Shown here one piece after another: positions 1 to 8,400 of a stretch of 34,177 nt of DNA. Under the pieces are notes generated by a model. That model saw only the letters and a program-made list of their open reading frames with translations. It did no database searches and had not been told where the DNA came from. The position numbers and the translations under genes are program-made. Origin of the DNA: Chitinophagaceae bacterium (GTDB lineage: Bacteria; Bacteroidota; Bacteroidia; Chitinophagales; UBA10324); the NCBI GenBank assembly GCA_947474435.1, contig CANJII010000034.1:1-34177 (forward strand), read 5' to 3'. The first letter of the stretch is position 1; each line of letters starts with the position of its first letter.

Positions 1-2001
1 AGCATGGGAAATTTCGCCGGCGGTTGCAATGTGCAGTTTGCACTCGACCCTGAAACAGAAGATTTATTAGCCGTAGAGATTAATCCGCGTGTGTCTCGTT
101 CATCAGCGCTTGCATCAAAAGCTACAGGTTATCCGATTGCGAAAATTGCAGCGAAACTTGCGATTGGTTATCGTCTGGATGAATTACAAAATCAAATTAC
201 AAAAACTACTTCCGCATACTTTGAACCTGCGTTGGATTATGTGGTGGTCAAAATTCCGCGATGGAATTTCGATAAGTTTCCGGGTTGCGATGAAACACTC
301 GGACTGCAAATGAAATCGGTTGGTGAAGTGATGAGCATCGGAAGAACTTTTATTGAAGCATTGCAGAAAGCTTGTCAGAGTTTAGAGAATGATTCAATTG
401 GTTTGGGTGCTGATGGAAAATTATACAGTAAAAAATCAGAAGAAGTTTTAGATCGGATTCAGCATCCGAGTTGGGACAGATTATTCAGAATAAAAGATGC
501 GCTCACACTTGGTGTATCTGTAAAAACAATTCAGAAACTCACACTCATTGACCCGTGGTTTCTCGACCAGATAAATCAGTTGGTGAAAACAGAAACGGAA
601 TTGCGCAAGTACAATTTGCAAAATGTTCCGAAAGAAATTTTGTTGGAAGCAAAGCAGATGGGTTACTCTGATTCGCAACTTGCTTTTCTGTTTACGAATT
701 GCACCGATGATGATGTATATGCAAAAAGAAAAGAGTTCGACATCCGCCGTACTTACAAATTGGTTGACACCTGTGCCGCAGAATTTGAAGCGCGCACTCC
801 ATATTATTATTCATGTTTCGAGAGTGAAAATGAAAGTGTAGTCAGCACGAAGAAAAAAATAATTGTGTTGGGTTCAGGACCCAATCGCATCGGGCAGGGA
901 ATTGAATTCGATTATTGTTGTGTTCACGGATTGATTGCCATTCGCGAATGTGGCTACGAAGCCATCATGGTCAACTGCAATCCTGAAACTGTTTCGACCG
1001 ATTTCGACATTGCAGATAAATTATATTTCGAACCTGTGTACTGGGAGCACCTGATTGAAATTATTGAATTGGAAAAACCTGAAGGTGTGATTGTGCAACT
1101 CGGCGGACAAACTGCATTGAAATTGGCGAAGCGATTAAATGCACACGGAATAAAAATCATAGGAACAAGTTTCGAGAACATGGACATCGCTGAAGACCGC
1201 GGCGCATTTTCTGATTTGCTGAAAGAGTTAGGAATTCCTTATCCGGAATACGGAGTGGCAATGTCAGTTGATGAAGCAGTGGAAGTTGCGCATCGTGTGG
1301 GTTATCCCGTACTCGTGCGTCCGAGTTATGTGTTAGGTGGTCAGCGTATGCGCATTGTGATTAATGATGAGGAGTTGGAAACAGCAGTGCTGAAATTATT
1401 GAAGCACATGCCGGGAAATAAAATTTTGATTGACCACTTCCTCGACCGCGCAGAAGAAGCGGAGATAGATGCAATAAGTGATGGTGACGAAGTTCACATC
1501 ATGGGTGTGATGGAACACATTGAACCTGCAGGCATTCACAGCGGCGACAGCAGTGCAGTGCTTCCTTCATTCGATTTACCATTTGAAGTAGTGAACAGTA
1601 TGGTAGAGTATGCGGAGAAAATTTCGAAGGCAATAAAAATTATCGGACTCATCAATATTCAGTTCGCAATTAAAAAAGGAAAAGTATATGTGATTGAAGC
1701 GAACCCGCGTTCATCGCGTACAACTCCTTTCATCGCGAAGGCATACCAGATTCCATATCTTAACATTGCAACGAAAGTGATGTTGGGTGAAAAGAAAATC
1801 AAGGACTTCAAATACAACCGTAAACTCACCGGCTACGCAATCAAGGAACCAGTTTTCTCATTCGATAAATTTCCGAATGTGAACAAAGAACTCGGACCCG
1901 AAATGAAATCAACCGGCGAATCTATCCGCTTCATCAAAGATTTATACGACCCGATATTCCGACAACTTTATAAGGAGAAGAGTATGTACTTGAGTCGCTG
2001 A
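1..2001 (+). CDS. carB: Carbamoyl-phosphate synthase large subunit, 5' end outside the window
   Basis: Makes carbamoyl phosphate from bicarbonate, ATP and glutamine-derived ammonia for pyrimidine and arginine synthesis, in complex with CarA. The frame is open from base 1, so roughly the first third of the protein is missing. What is present is the end of the first ATP-grasp unit (EINPRVSRSSALASKATG), the oligomerisation region, and the second half, with the conserved GSGPNRIGQGIEFDYC and MVNCNPETVSTDFD stretches and a complete second ATP-grasp unit (VIEANPRSSRTTPF). The protein ends about where the E. coli enzyme would enter its C-terminal MGS-like allosteric domain (about 130 more residues), which is absent. 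The DNA after the stop codon shows no MGS coding in any frame, so this is not a simple frameshift. From memory, short CarB proteins of this kind are common in Bacteroidota. The identity is certain from the motifs. Confidence 0.97.
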   Translation, partial: SMGNFAGGCNVQFALDPETEDLLAVEINPRVSRSSALASKATGYPIAKIAAKLAIGYRLDELQNQITKTTSAYFEPALDYVVVKIPRWNFDKFPGCDETLGLQMKSVGEVMSIGRTFIEALQKACQSLENDSIGLGADGKLYSKKSEEVLDRIQHPSWDRLFRIKDALTLGVSVKTIQKLTLIDPWFLDQINQLVKTETELRKYNLQNVPKEILLEAKQMGYSDSQLAFLFTNCTDDDVYAKRKEFDIRRTYKLVDTCAAEFEARTPYYYSCFESENESVVSTKKKIIVLGSGPNRIGQGIEFDYCCVHGLIAIRECGYEAIMVNCNPETVSTDFDIADKLYFEPVYWEHLIEIIELEKPEGVIVQLGGQTALKLAKRLNAHGIKIIGTSFENMDIAEDRGAFSDLLKELGIPYPEYGVAMSVDEAVEVAHRVGYPVLVRPSYVLGGQRMRIVINDEELETAVLKLLKHMPGNKILIDHFLDRAEEAEIDAISDGDEVHIMGVMEHIEPAGIHSGDSSAVLPSFDLPFEVVNSMVEYAEKISKAIKIIGLINIQFAIKKGKVYVIEANPRSSRTTPFIAKAYQIPYLNIATKVMLGEKKIKDFKYNRKLTGYAIKEPVFSFDKFPNVNKELGPEMKSTGESIRFIKDLYDPIFRQLYKEKSMYLSR

Positions 2002-2093
2002 TTTGATGATGTGCTGATTTGATAATTTGATGATGAAATACATTTTGAGTTTAAAAATTTATTGTTAACGATATAGTATCTGAAGCATATAAT

Positions 2094-2176
2094 AAACGCA
2101 AGTTCAAGCAGTCAATTAAAAACAAAAAGTCTTTTGAATAAATCTTGTTTCTTAATGGTTCTTGATTGTAAATTGA
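2094..2176 (+). repeat. Imperfect 83-bp direct repeat, copy 1
   Basis: Begins AAACGCAAGTTCA and ends AAATTGA. It aligns without gaps to 2265-2347, with about 13 mismatches, most of them in the second half. The two copies are offset by 171 bp. The unit is AT-rich and has no reading frame. Its function is unknown; it could be a dispersed intergenic repeat or a local duplication. Confidence 0.75.
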
Positions 2177-2264
2177 GAATATCGAAAAATATTTTTTTAT
2201 CTGTTGCTCTCGTTTTACAGTCGGGTTGCTTTAAACAATTCTAATTTCATCCGCAGCAGATTAC

Positions 2265-2347
2265 AAACGCAAGTTCATGAAGTCAATTAAAAACAAAAAT
2301 ATTTTTGAATAAATCTTATTTCTAAATAGGGCTCAATTGCAAATTGA
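2265..2347 (+). repeat. Imperfect 83-bp direct repeat, copy 2
   Basis: Second copy of the unit at 2094-2176, sharing AAACGCAAGTTCA at the left and AAATTGA at the right. The core GTCAATTAAAAACAAAAA is identical in both copies. Confidence 0.75.
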
Positions 2348-2443
2348 CAACAGTAGAAGGGACCTTAATAGAATGGGTTTCTCTCTACGCCTTTGCGACT
2401 CTGCGGTAAAAACGCTTTTCTTGCAAATTCCAATTCCCTGTAT

Positions 2444-2472
2444 TTCATTTGCACTATTAACCATTTGGTTAA
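2444..2472 (+). promoter_or_regulatory. Putative tetR promoter (-7 box) and TetR operator
   Basis: A perfect inverted repeat, TTAACCA-TT-TGGTTAA, lies at 2457-2472 and ends three bases before the tetR ATG. This size and position are typical of an autoregulatory operator of a TetR-family repressor. Just upstream, TTCATTTG (2444-2451) matches 7 of 8 positions of the Bacteroidota -7 box TAnnTTTG, which would place the transcription start at the left edge of the palindrome. A repressor bound there would block its own gene and the exporter genes downstream. The palindrome is seen directly; the regulatory role is inferred. Confidence 0.65.
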
Positions 2473-2475
2473 ACA

Positions 2476-3129
2476 ATGCAGTTAAACAAGAAAGTTAATG
2501 GAACATCCCGGACTTCCAGTCGGGAAAAGGAGGAAGGCACAGAGCAAAAAATAATTGCTGCTGCACGCGGAATATTTCAGCGTAAGGGAATGGCTGGTGC
2601 ACGGATGGAAGAAATAGCAAAAGAGGCAGGCATCAATAAAGCATTGCTTCATTACTACTTCCGCTCGAAGGAAAAATTATTTGAAGTGATTATGAGTGAA
2701 GCAAAAATGCAAATGCTCAGTCGCCTTTATCCGATTCTTGGTGGTGATGATTCACTATTTATAAAGATTGAAAAATTTGTAGAGAGTTATATCAGCTTCG
2801 TTACTGACAATCCATTGCTCCCCGGATTTATTCTGCACGAAATCACTATGAATCCTGAAAAAATTTCAGAGCAATTAATAAAGAAAGGCGGACGACCAAA
2901 CCTTTCTAATTTTTTTCATCAGGTAGAAGCGGAAATAAAAAGGAAGAACATCATTGCCGTTCAACCCGAACAATTATTCATGAACATGCTTTCGATGTGC
3001 GTGTTTCCATTTGTCGGGCGACCGATGTTGCAAGCCGTTATGAATGTGAACGACAAAAAATTCAATCAGCTGCTGGCTGAACGCAAAAAAGAAATTCCAA
3101 AATTTATTATCAATGCAATCAAAAGATAA
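2476..3129 (+). CDS. TetR/AcrR-family transcriptional repressor
   Basis: A 217-residue one-component regulator. The N-terminal helix-turn-helix lies at about residues 43-66 (MEEIAKEAGINKALLHYYF, then RSKEKLF), a textbook TetR recognition region preceded by a charged tail of about 20 residues. The C-terminal half would be the ligand-binding and dimerisation domain, which is not conserved enough to name a ligand. It is the first gene of an exporter operon, the same order as in the E. coli ybiH(cecR)-ybhGFSR system, so it probably senses an exported compound. A palindrome touching the start region (2457-2472) is the likely operator. The stop codon is immediately followed by a palindromic repeat element at 3130. 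ATG start; there is no Shine-Dalgarno sequence, as is usual in this phylum. Confidence 0.93.
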   Translation: MQLNKKVNGTSRTSSREKEEGTEQKIIAAARGIFQRKGMAGARMEEIAKEAGINKALLHYYFRSKEKLFEVIMSEAKMQMLSRLYPILGGDDSLFIKIEKFVESYISFVTDNPLLPGFILHEITMNPEKISEQLIKKGGRPNLSNFFHQVEAEIKRKNIIAVQPEQLFMNMLSMCVFPFVGRPMLQAVMNVNDKKFNQLLAERKKEIPKFIINAIKR

Positions 3130-3237
3130 AGCCCCACACCTAACCTCTCCTCCAAGGGGAGAGGAACAGTCGCGAAAAAATTGGACGCGCTGTATTTTCC
3201 CTCCCTTTAGGGGAGGGGTACCGATGTTGGTGGGGCT
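3130..3237. repeat. REP-like palindromic element overlapping the start of the tolC-like gene
   Basis: A 108-bp element bounded by an 8-bp perfect terminal inverted repeat: AGCCCCAC (3130-3137) and GTGGGGCT (3230-3237). Inside are two GC-rich hairpins: CCTCTCC pairing with GGAGAGG (about 3144-3164), and CCCTCCC pairing with GGGAGGG (about 3199-3217). It starts at the base after the tetR stop codon and runs into the next gene, so the ATG at 3224 lies inside its right end. Its base composition is much more GC-rich than the surroundings. Paired palindromes of this kind resemble REP/BIME elements or small MITEs. Mobility is inferred, not shown. Confidence 0.75.
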
Positions 3238-4468
3238 ACTTTTCACCTTTCACTTTTCGTTTGCACAAACCATTTCGCTCGATGAGTGTTACACCGCAGC
3301 AGCAGCGCATTATCCCACAGCATCACAAACAACATTGTACCAGCAAATTGCTGATTTGCAATCGAAGAATCTGCAAACTGTTTTTCTTCCTCAGGTGCAG
3401 TTGAATGGGCAGGCAGTTTATCAGTCACCTGTTGTAACAGTTCCGATAAAAATTCCGGGAATAGATATTCCTGAACCAAATCATGACCAGTACAAAGTAA
3501 CTGTTGATGCAAGTCAGTTGATTTACGATGGCGGATTGGCAAAAAAGCAAAATGAAATTCTGCAACTAAACTCTCAGGTGCAGCAACAGCAAGTGCAGGT
3601 TGATTTATACAAAGTGCGCGACATGGTGTTGCAAGCATACTTCAATGTGTTGCTGTTAAATCAGCAGAAAGAGATTTTACTGTTACAGAAAAGCACATTC
3701 GATAAAAAACTGCAACAGGTAAATTCAGGAATCAAATTCGGGACAGTATTACAGTCGCATGCAGATATTATCAGCGCACAAAAAATCAGCATTGACCAAA
3801 GCGTTGCCGAGATTGATGCAAACCGCGATGCTGCTATTCAGATTTTGAATTTGCTCACCGGAAAACAATTTAACAGTAACACCACTTTCAGTTTACCATC
3901 TGCAATTACTAATGACGATTCAGCACATGCCGGACGACCTGAGCTGACACTTTTTTCTTTGCAACAAAAAAACTTATCGCTGCAATCTGATTTGAGTCAC
4001 GACAAACGATTACCAAAACTCAGTGCATTCGGTCAGGGTGGTTATGGTCGTCCGGGATATAATATTTTCGATAATACTTTTCAGCCATTCTTTACTGTTG
4101 GCTTAAAACTGAACTGGAATATTTTAGGTTGGAACACCGCCAATCATGAATCGGAAATTTATTCGCTCAACACACAAATTATTCAGAAGCAACAGGAAAC
4201 TTTTGTGCTGAATACCGACATGCAATCCATTCAACAGAATGCGGATATTACCAAGTACAATAAATTATTAGAATACGATGCGCAGTTGGTGACACTGCGA
4301 AAATCGATTGCAGCAACAATAGAAAATCAATTGGAAAACGGAACGGCAACTGCAACCGATTATGTGACCGAACAAAACAATGCAACACAGGCGGAGTTGA
4401 ATTTAAAAATTCATCAATTGCAATTACTGCAGGCAGAAATGAAATTAAAAAACACAAGAGGATACTGA
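3224..4468 (+). CDS. TolC-family outer membrane efflux protein
   Basis: Outer-membrane channel of a tripartite exporter. The mature protein begins with ISLDECYTAAAAHYP, the usual opening of Bacteroidota TolC proteins, and continues with long helical repeats rich in Q, L and N, including the duplicated pattern NGTATATDYVTEQNNATQA near the C terminus. From ATG 3224 the protein is 414 residues, a normal family length, with a short hydrophobic signal (MLVGLLFTFHFSFAQ) that lacks the usual basic residues. An alternative ATG at 3113 overlaps tetR and adds 37 residues encoded almost entirely by the repeat element; it would supply a basic but very long n-region. GGGAGGGG seven bases upstream favours 3224, though Shine-Dalgarno sequences carry little weight in this phylum. 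The hlyD-like gene starts one base after the stop codon. Confidence 0.92.
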   Translation: MLVGLLFTFHFSFAQTISLDECYTAAAAHYPTASQTTLYQQIADLQSKNLQTVFLPQVQLNGQAVYQSPVVTVPIKIPGIDIPEPNHDQYKVTVDASQLIYDGGLAKKQNEILQLNSQVQQQQVQVDLYKVRDMVLQAYFNVLLLNQQKEILLLQKSTFDKKLQQVNSGIKFGTVLQSHADIISAQKISIDQSVAEIDANRDAAIQILNLLTGKQFNSNTTFSLPSAITNDDSAHAGRPELTLFSLQQKNLSLQSDLSHDKRLPKLSAFGQGGYGRPGYNIFDNTFQPFFTVGLKLNWNILGWNTANHESEIYSLNTQIIQKQQETFVLNTDMQSIQQNADITKYNKLLEYDAQLVTLRKSIAATIENQLENGTATATDYVTEQNNATQAELNLKIHQLQLLQAEMKLKNTRGY

Positions 4469-4469
4469 T

Positions 4470-5426
4470 ATGAAAAGTTTTTTTACTCCAGCAATAGACC
4501 GACGCGGTTTTAGAAACCGCGTCGTACTCAGCGCTCAAAACCGCGTCGGTTTCGCCATCGTTGCAATGCTATTTGCTCTTGCTTCGTGTAATGACGGAAA
4601 CGGAAATTCCGATGCATACGGAAATTTTGAAACTAATGAAGTAATGGTTTCATCGCAGTCAAGCGGACAAATCATTCAATTGAATTTTCGTGAAGGATTA
4701 ACGCTTTCAGCGGGAGAAATTGTTGGTTGCGTTGATACGAATGCATTGCATTTAAAGAAGCAACAATTGTTTGCCATGATGCAGGGTTCGCAATCTCGCA
4801 ATCCGAATATCGGTGCGCAGATTGAAGTGCTGAAGCAACAGAAGTCTGTTCAGGAGAAAGAAAAAAATCGTATCGCAGGTTTAGTAAAAGAAGGAGCCGC
4901 CACACAAAAAAATTTAGATGATATCACCGGAGCTATTCAGGTGATTGATAAACAAATTGAAAGTTTGCAAACACAATTTGAACCTGTGAGCAGCGATTTG
5001 AAATCATTGAATGTGCAGGTTGACCAGGTGAACGACCAGATTAAGAAATCCTTGATTGCCTCTCCTATCAACGGAGTGGTGCTTGATAAATATTCTGAGA
5101 TGGGTGAAGTGACTGCGACTGGAAGGCCACTGTTTAAAATTGCTCCACTTGATACGATGATTCTTCGAGTGTTTGTGAGTGGCGACCAGTTGCCGAAAGT
5201 TAAGCTCGGACAAACTGTTGCAGTGTTCGTTGACAAAAACGAAAAAGAAAATACGCAACTCAGCGGAACTGTTTCGTGGATTTCACCGACGGCTGAGTTC
5301 ACACCAAAAATTATTCAGACAAAGGAAGAACGCGTGAATCTGGTGTATGCAGTGAAAGTATTAGTGAAAAATGATGGCTCACTTAAAATCGGAATGCCTG
5401 GGGAAATAAAATTTATAGAAAAATAA
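4470..5426 (+). CDS. HlyD/YbhG-family periplasmic adaptor, predicted lipoprotein
   Basis: Membrane fusion protein linking the inner-membrane ABC exporter to the TolC-like channel. A lipobox LASC (Cys at about residue 40) marks it as a lipoprotein. The biotinyl-lipoyl-like half motif (VMVSSQSSGQIIQLNFREGL), a long coiled-coil hairpin (residues about 105-190) and the second half (SLIASPINGVVLDKYSEMGE) are followed by a beta-barrel region (ILRVFVSGDQLPKVKLGQ). The 318 residues are typical of the YbhG group. The signal region is odd: between MKSFFTPAI and FAIVAMLFALASC lie about 18 residues (DRRGFRNRVV through NRVG) encoded by a palindromic repeat read in frame. It is the third gene of the tetR operon, and the SNF2 gene follows after 29 bp. 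Confidence 0.92.
   Translation: MKSFFTPAIDRRGFRNRVVLSAQNRVGFAIVAMLFALASCNDGNGNSDAYGNFETNEVMVSSQSSGQIIQLNFREGLTLSAGEIVGCVDTNALHLKKQQLFAMMQGSQSRNPNIGAQIEVLKQQKSVQEKEKNRIAGLVKEGAATQKNLDDITGAIQVIDKQIESLQTQFEPVSSDLKSLNVQVDQVNDQIKKSLIASPINGVVLDKYSEMGEVTATGRPLFKIAPLDTMILRVFVSGDQLPKVKLGQTVAVFVDKNEKENTQLSGTVSWISPTAEFTPKIIQTKEERVNLVYAVKVLVKNDGSLKIGMPGEIKFIEK
4499..4549. repeat. Palindromic repeat read in frame inside the hlyD-like signal region
   Basis: Three copies of one arm occur in 51 bp. CCGACGCGGTTT (4499-4510) is followed after the 3-nt loop TAG by its complement AAACCGCGTCG (4514-4524, an 11-bp perfect stem). Another complement, AAACCGCGTCGG (4538-4549), follows and matches the first arm over all 12 bases. 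It has no stop codon in the gene frame and encodes part of the n-region of the lipoprotein signal. It is GC-rich compared with the flanks. The sequence differs from the element at 3130-3237. Confidence 0.8.
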
Positions 5427-5455
5427 ATCAGTTTAATTATTTCATATTTTATTAA

Positions 5456-8400
5456 ATGACTAAGCAGGAATTAATAGCATTATGGATGAAGGAATGCGAC
5501 GACACTACAAAAAGTCGCGGCAGCAGGATTTATGATTCATTTGAACCTGCTATTCGAATTGTCAGTATTGATTATTCAGGAGTTAAATTAAAAGTCCCAA
5601 GCGAAAGCAGAAAAAAGCCGTACGATGTAAGTATTGATTTTGAAGCTGAAGATGCTTTGCCCTATAAATGTTCGTGCGAAAAATTTGAAAACTCCAATGA
5701 ATGTAAGCATGTATTTGCTGCGCTTTTATTTCTATCAAAAAACAGCAGTGCATTGGATTTAATTGTTGAATCAACAACAATTGATGAGGAAGAAGATTTT
5801 GAAGATGATGAATTGCACGCCGATGAATTAGATGATGAAGAAAATGATGAAGATGAAATTGATTATAATTCTGCTGATAATGTTTCTGTTCTCAACGAAA
5901 CAACAACAGAAAACTCTATCGACAAAACAATAACCGAACATCAGAATTTTACAAAAGCAATTCCCGGATACAAAGGATTTAAAGTTCAGTTGCATTCGTT
6001 CAACGATTATTTTTTTCTCTCTTGTCCGTACGATTTATTTACACTGAACAATGAAGTATTAAACACTACGCTTTCTAAAAAAATAATTAATCACCTCGAA
6101 TTTAATTTTCGTGTCAGAGAAAATTTGACACCTCATCAGATTGTTCATTACGATAATGATGAAACCATTTTTGTCCATTGCAATTGCCGCACCGAGCAAA
6201 CTACTCCCTGCATTCATTCGTACTGTGCGCTCTACTTCATTCAAAAAAATATTGATAAATTTTATTTTAAAAACTTAAATGAATTAGTTGAAATACAAAA
6301 TGAGTTACTAAAGCCATACGGCCTGACCTGCGCAGATCCCGAATCATTCGAATTCAAATTCGGGTACGATAAGTTTGGCGAATATTCCATTCTGAAAAAA
6401 CCTGATTATTACATTGATATAAAAAATGAAATTGAGTTTACCGAATTCAGTAAAAAGTTAATCGGAAGCAGAAGCAAAAAAATAAATGTGCGACCGAAAT
6501 TGCAGGTACAGGATTTTATTGATTATGAAATTGGTTTTTCATTCGTGTTTTCGAACAAGGCAATTTTATCATTCGAACTTTTGCCAATTGGCATTCAAAC
6601 AAAAAAAAATAAAAAGGAGTATAAAAAATTATCATTATCCAATCAAGCCAGTCTTGCTTACCTGCAACCGCTTGCCGATGATTTTTATTTTTTACTGGAG
6701 AAACTAACTACCGATAATTTAAAAAAGCATTTAATGCAAACCGGTCAGGGCCAGAGTGTATATAACTATTACAGTGGTATGACCTACCTGGATCCGAAGC
6801 AAAAGGAAATTTTAATTGAAAGATATTACGAGGTACTAAAACAACTGTGGAATTACCTAAGTGAGCAACAGAATACATTTATACAATCAGGAGAATACTT
6901 TTCAAAAAAAGAACTGACAACCATTTCATTAAGTAAATCTTTTGCAAAAATTTATTTTGAAACAGAAACCAATGAAAGGAATTTTATCATTCAGCTGAAA
7001 TTCAAAGCAGATGATGAAAGCACGCCGGTTGAATTCCGGCCACCTTTCTTTTTCAAAACTCCTGAACAATTATTTCTTCTCGAAAATTTTGAACAACTGA
7101 ACCTGATCAGGCAATTTCCAAAAGGGAAATTGATTTTTCCGTTGAAATATAAAATGGATGCGTACCGGAAAATTATTCTTCCGTTGAAAAAACTTTATTC
7201 TGTAACAGATAAAGATCAGGGTGAAATAAAACTGAAGCAAACCGAATTCATTCCAAGGGTGATGTTGAGTGAGTTGAGCGAAAAGTTTCTTTTAGTAAAA
7301 CCAATGTTTGGTTACGGAAAATCTATATTGAGTATTGACGAAGGCGATGACTTTGTTGATTTAGGTGATAAGAAGGAGATTTTATACGAGCGTAACAGGG
7401 AAAAGGAAAAATTATTTTTTGAAGAACTCCGTTTGCTTCATCCGCTTTTTGAAAAACAAAAACAAAATCCGTTTTATTTTTTACCGGCAGATGAGGTAAT
7501 GAAGAACAGCTGGTTTATACAAACAATTTCTTCTTTGAAGGAAAAAAATATTCAGGTGCTTGGATTAAAGCAATTGAAAAAATTTAACATCAATCCGAAT
7601 TTGCCAACCATGGAAATGAAGGCCGGCAATGATCTGGATTGGTTTGACCTGCAGATAGAAATAAAATTCGGCGACCTGATTGCCAATTTGCAGGATGTAC
7701 AAAAGGCAATTAAGAAAGGTGAAACCATGGTTGCACTCAGTGATGGTTCAATGGGAATTATACCCGAAGAATGGCTCACCAAATTCGGAATGGTAATGAA
7801 AATGGGTGATGCAAAATCCGGCAGCCTGAAAATTTCGAAAATGCATTTTACTGTAGTGGATGAATTGCATTCATTTATTAAAGACGATGATTTGCTTCGT
7901 GAATTGGCTGAGAAAAAAGAAAAACTCCACAACATTGAAAACATAAAACCCGAAACGAAAATTGAAAATATTAATGCCACGCTTCGTCCTTACCAGCTAT
8001 CGGGTTTTGAGTGGATGCAGGTGTTGAATGAGTTGGGTTGGGGCGGATGTTTAGCGGATGATATGGGATTGGGAAAAACTTTGCAGGTAATTACTTTTCT
8101 TAATCACCTGAAAAAATCAAACCCTGATTCAACGCATCTTGTCGTGTGTCCCACTTCACTTATTTATAATTGGGAAAATGAAATAATGAAATTTTGTCCA
8201 TCACTTCGTTATCATATTTATTATGGTGTAGAAAGGGAATTAAATGAAACACACTTTGCCGATTACGATGTAATTATCACCTCGTATGGAATTATGCGAA
8301 ACGATATAAAAGAGTTAACGCAATTTTTATTTCACTACATCATACTAGACGAATCGCAATACATAAAAAATCCTGACGCACAAATTTCAAAAGCGGTGCA

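Larger units (their letters stand above)
2002..2475. other. 474-bp non-coding spacer between carB and tetR
   Basis: No credible gene is visible. The left edge (about 1998-2035) is an iterated low-complexity string built from CTGATTTGAT and GATGATG, and it includes the carB stop codon. Two copies of an 83-bp direct repeat follow. Near 2383-2412 there is a string of the CTACGCCTTTGCGACTCTG type, which resembles dispersed intergenic sequences I know from Bacteroidota genomes. The right end carries the putative tetR promoter and operator. Confidence 0.7.

Noticed and set aside
2002-2475. Possible frameshifted MGS domain of carB
   Set aside because: The sequence after the stop codon is low-complexity spacer and repeats in all frames; no MGS-like coding is visible.
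7552-7980. 142-codon open frame on the - strand inside the SNF2 gene
   Set aside because: It is antisense to conserved coding sequence, has a Ser/Phe-rich composition typical of a reverse-frame shadow, and shows no motif or start context.
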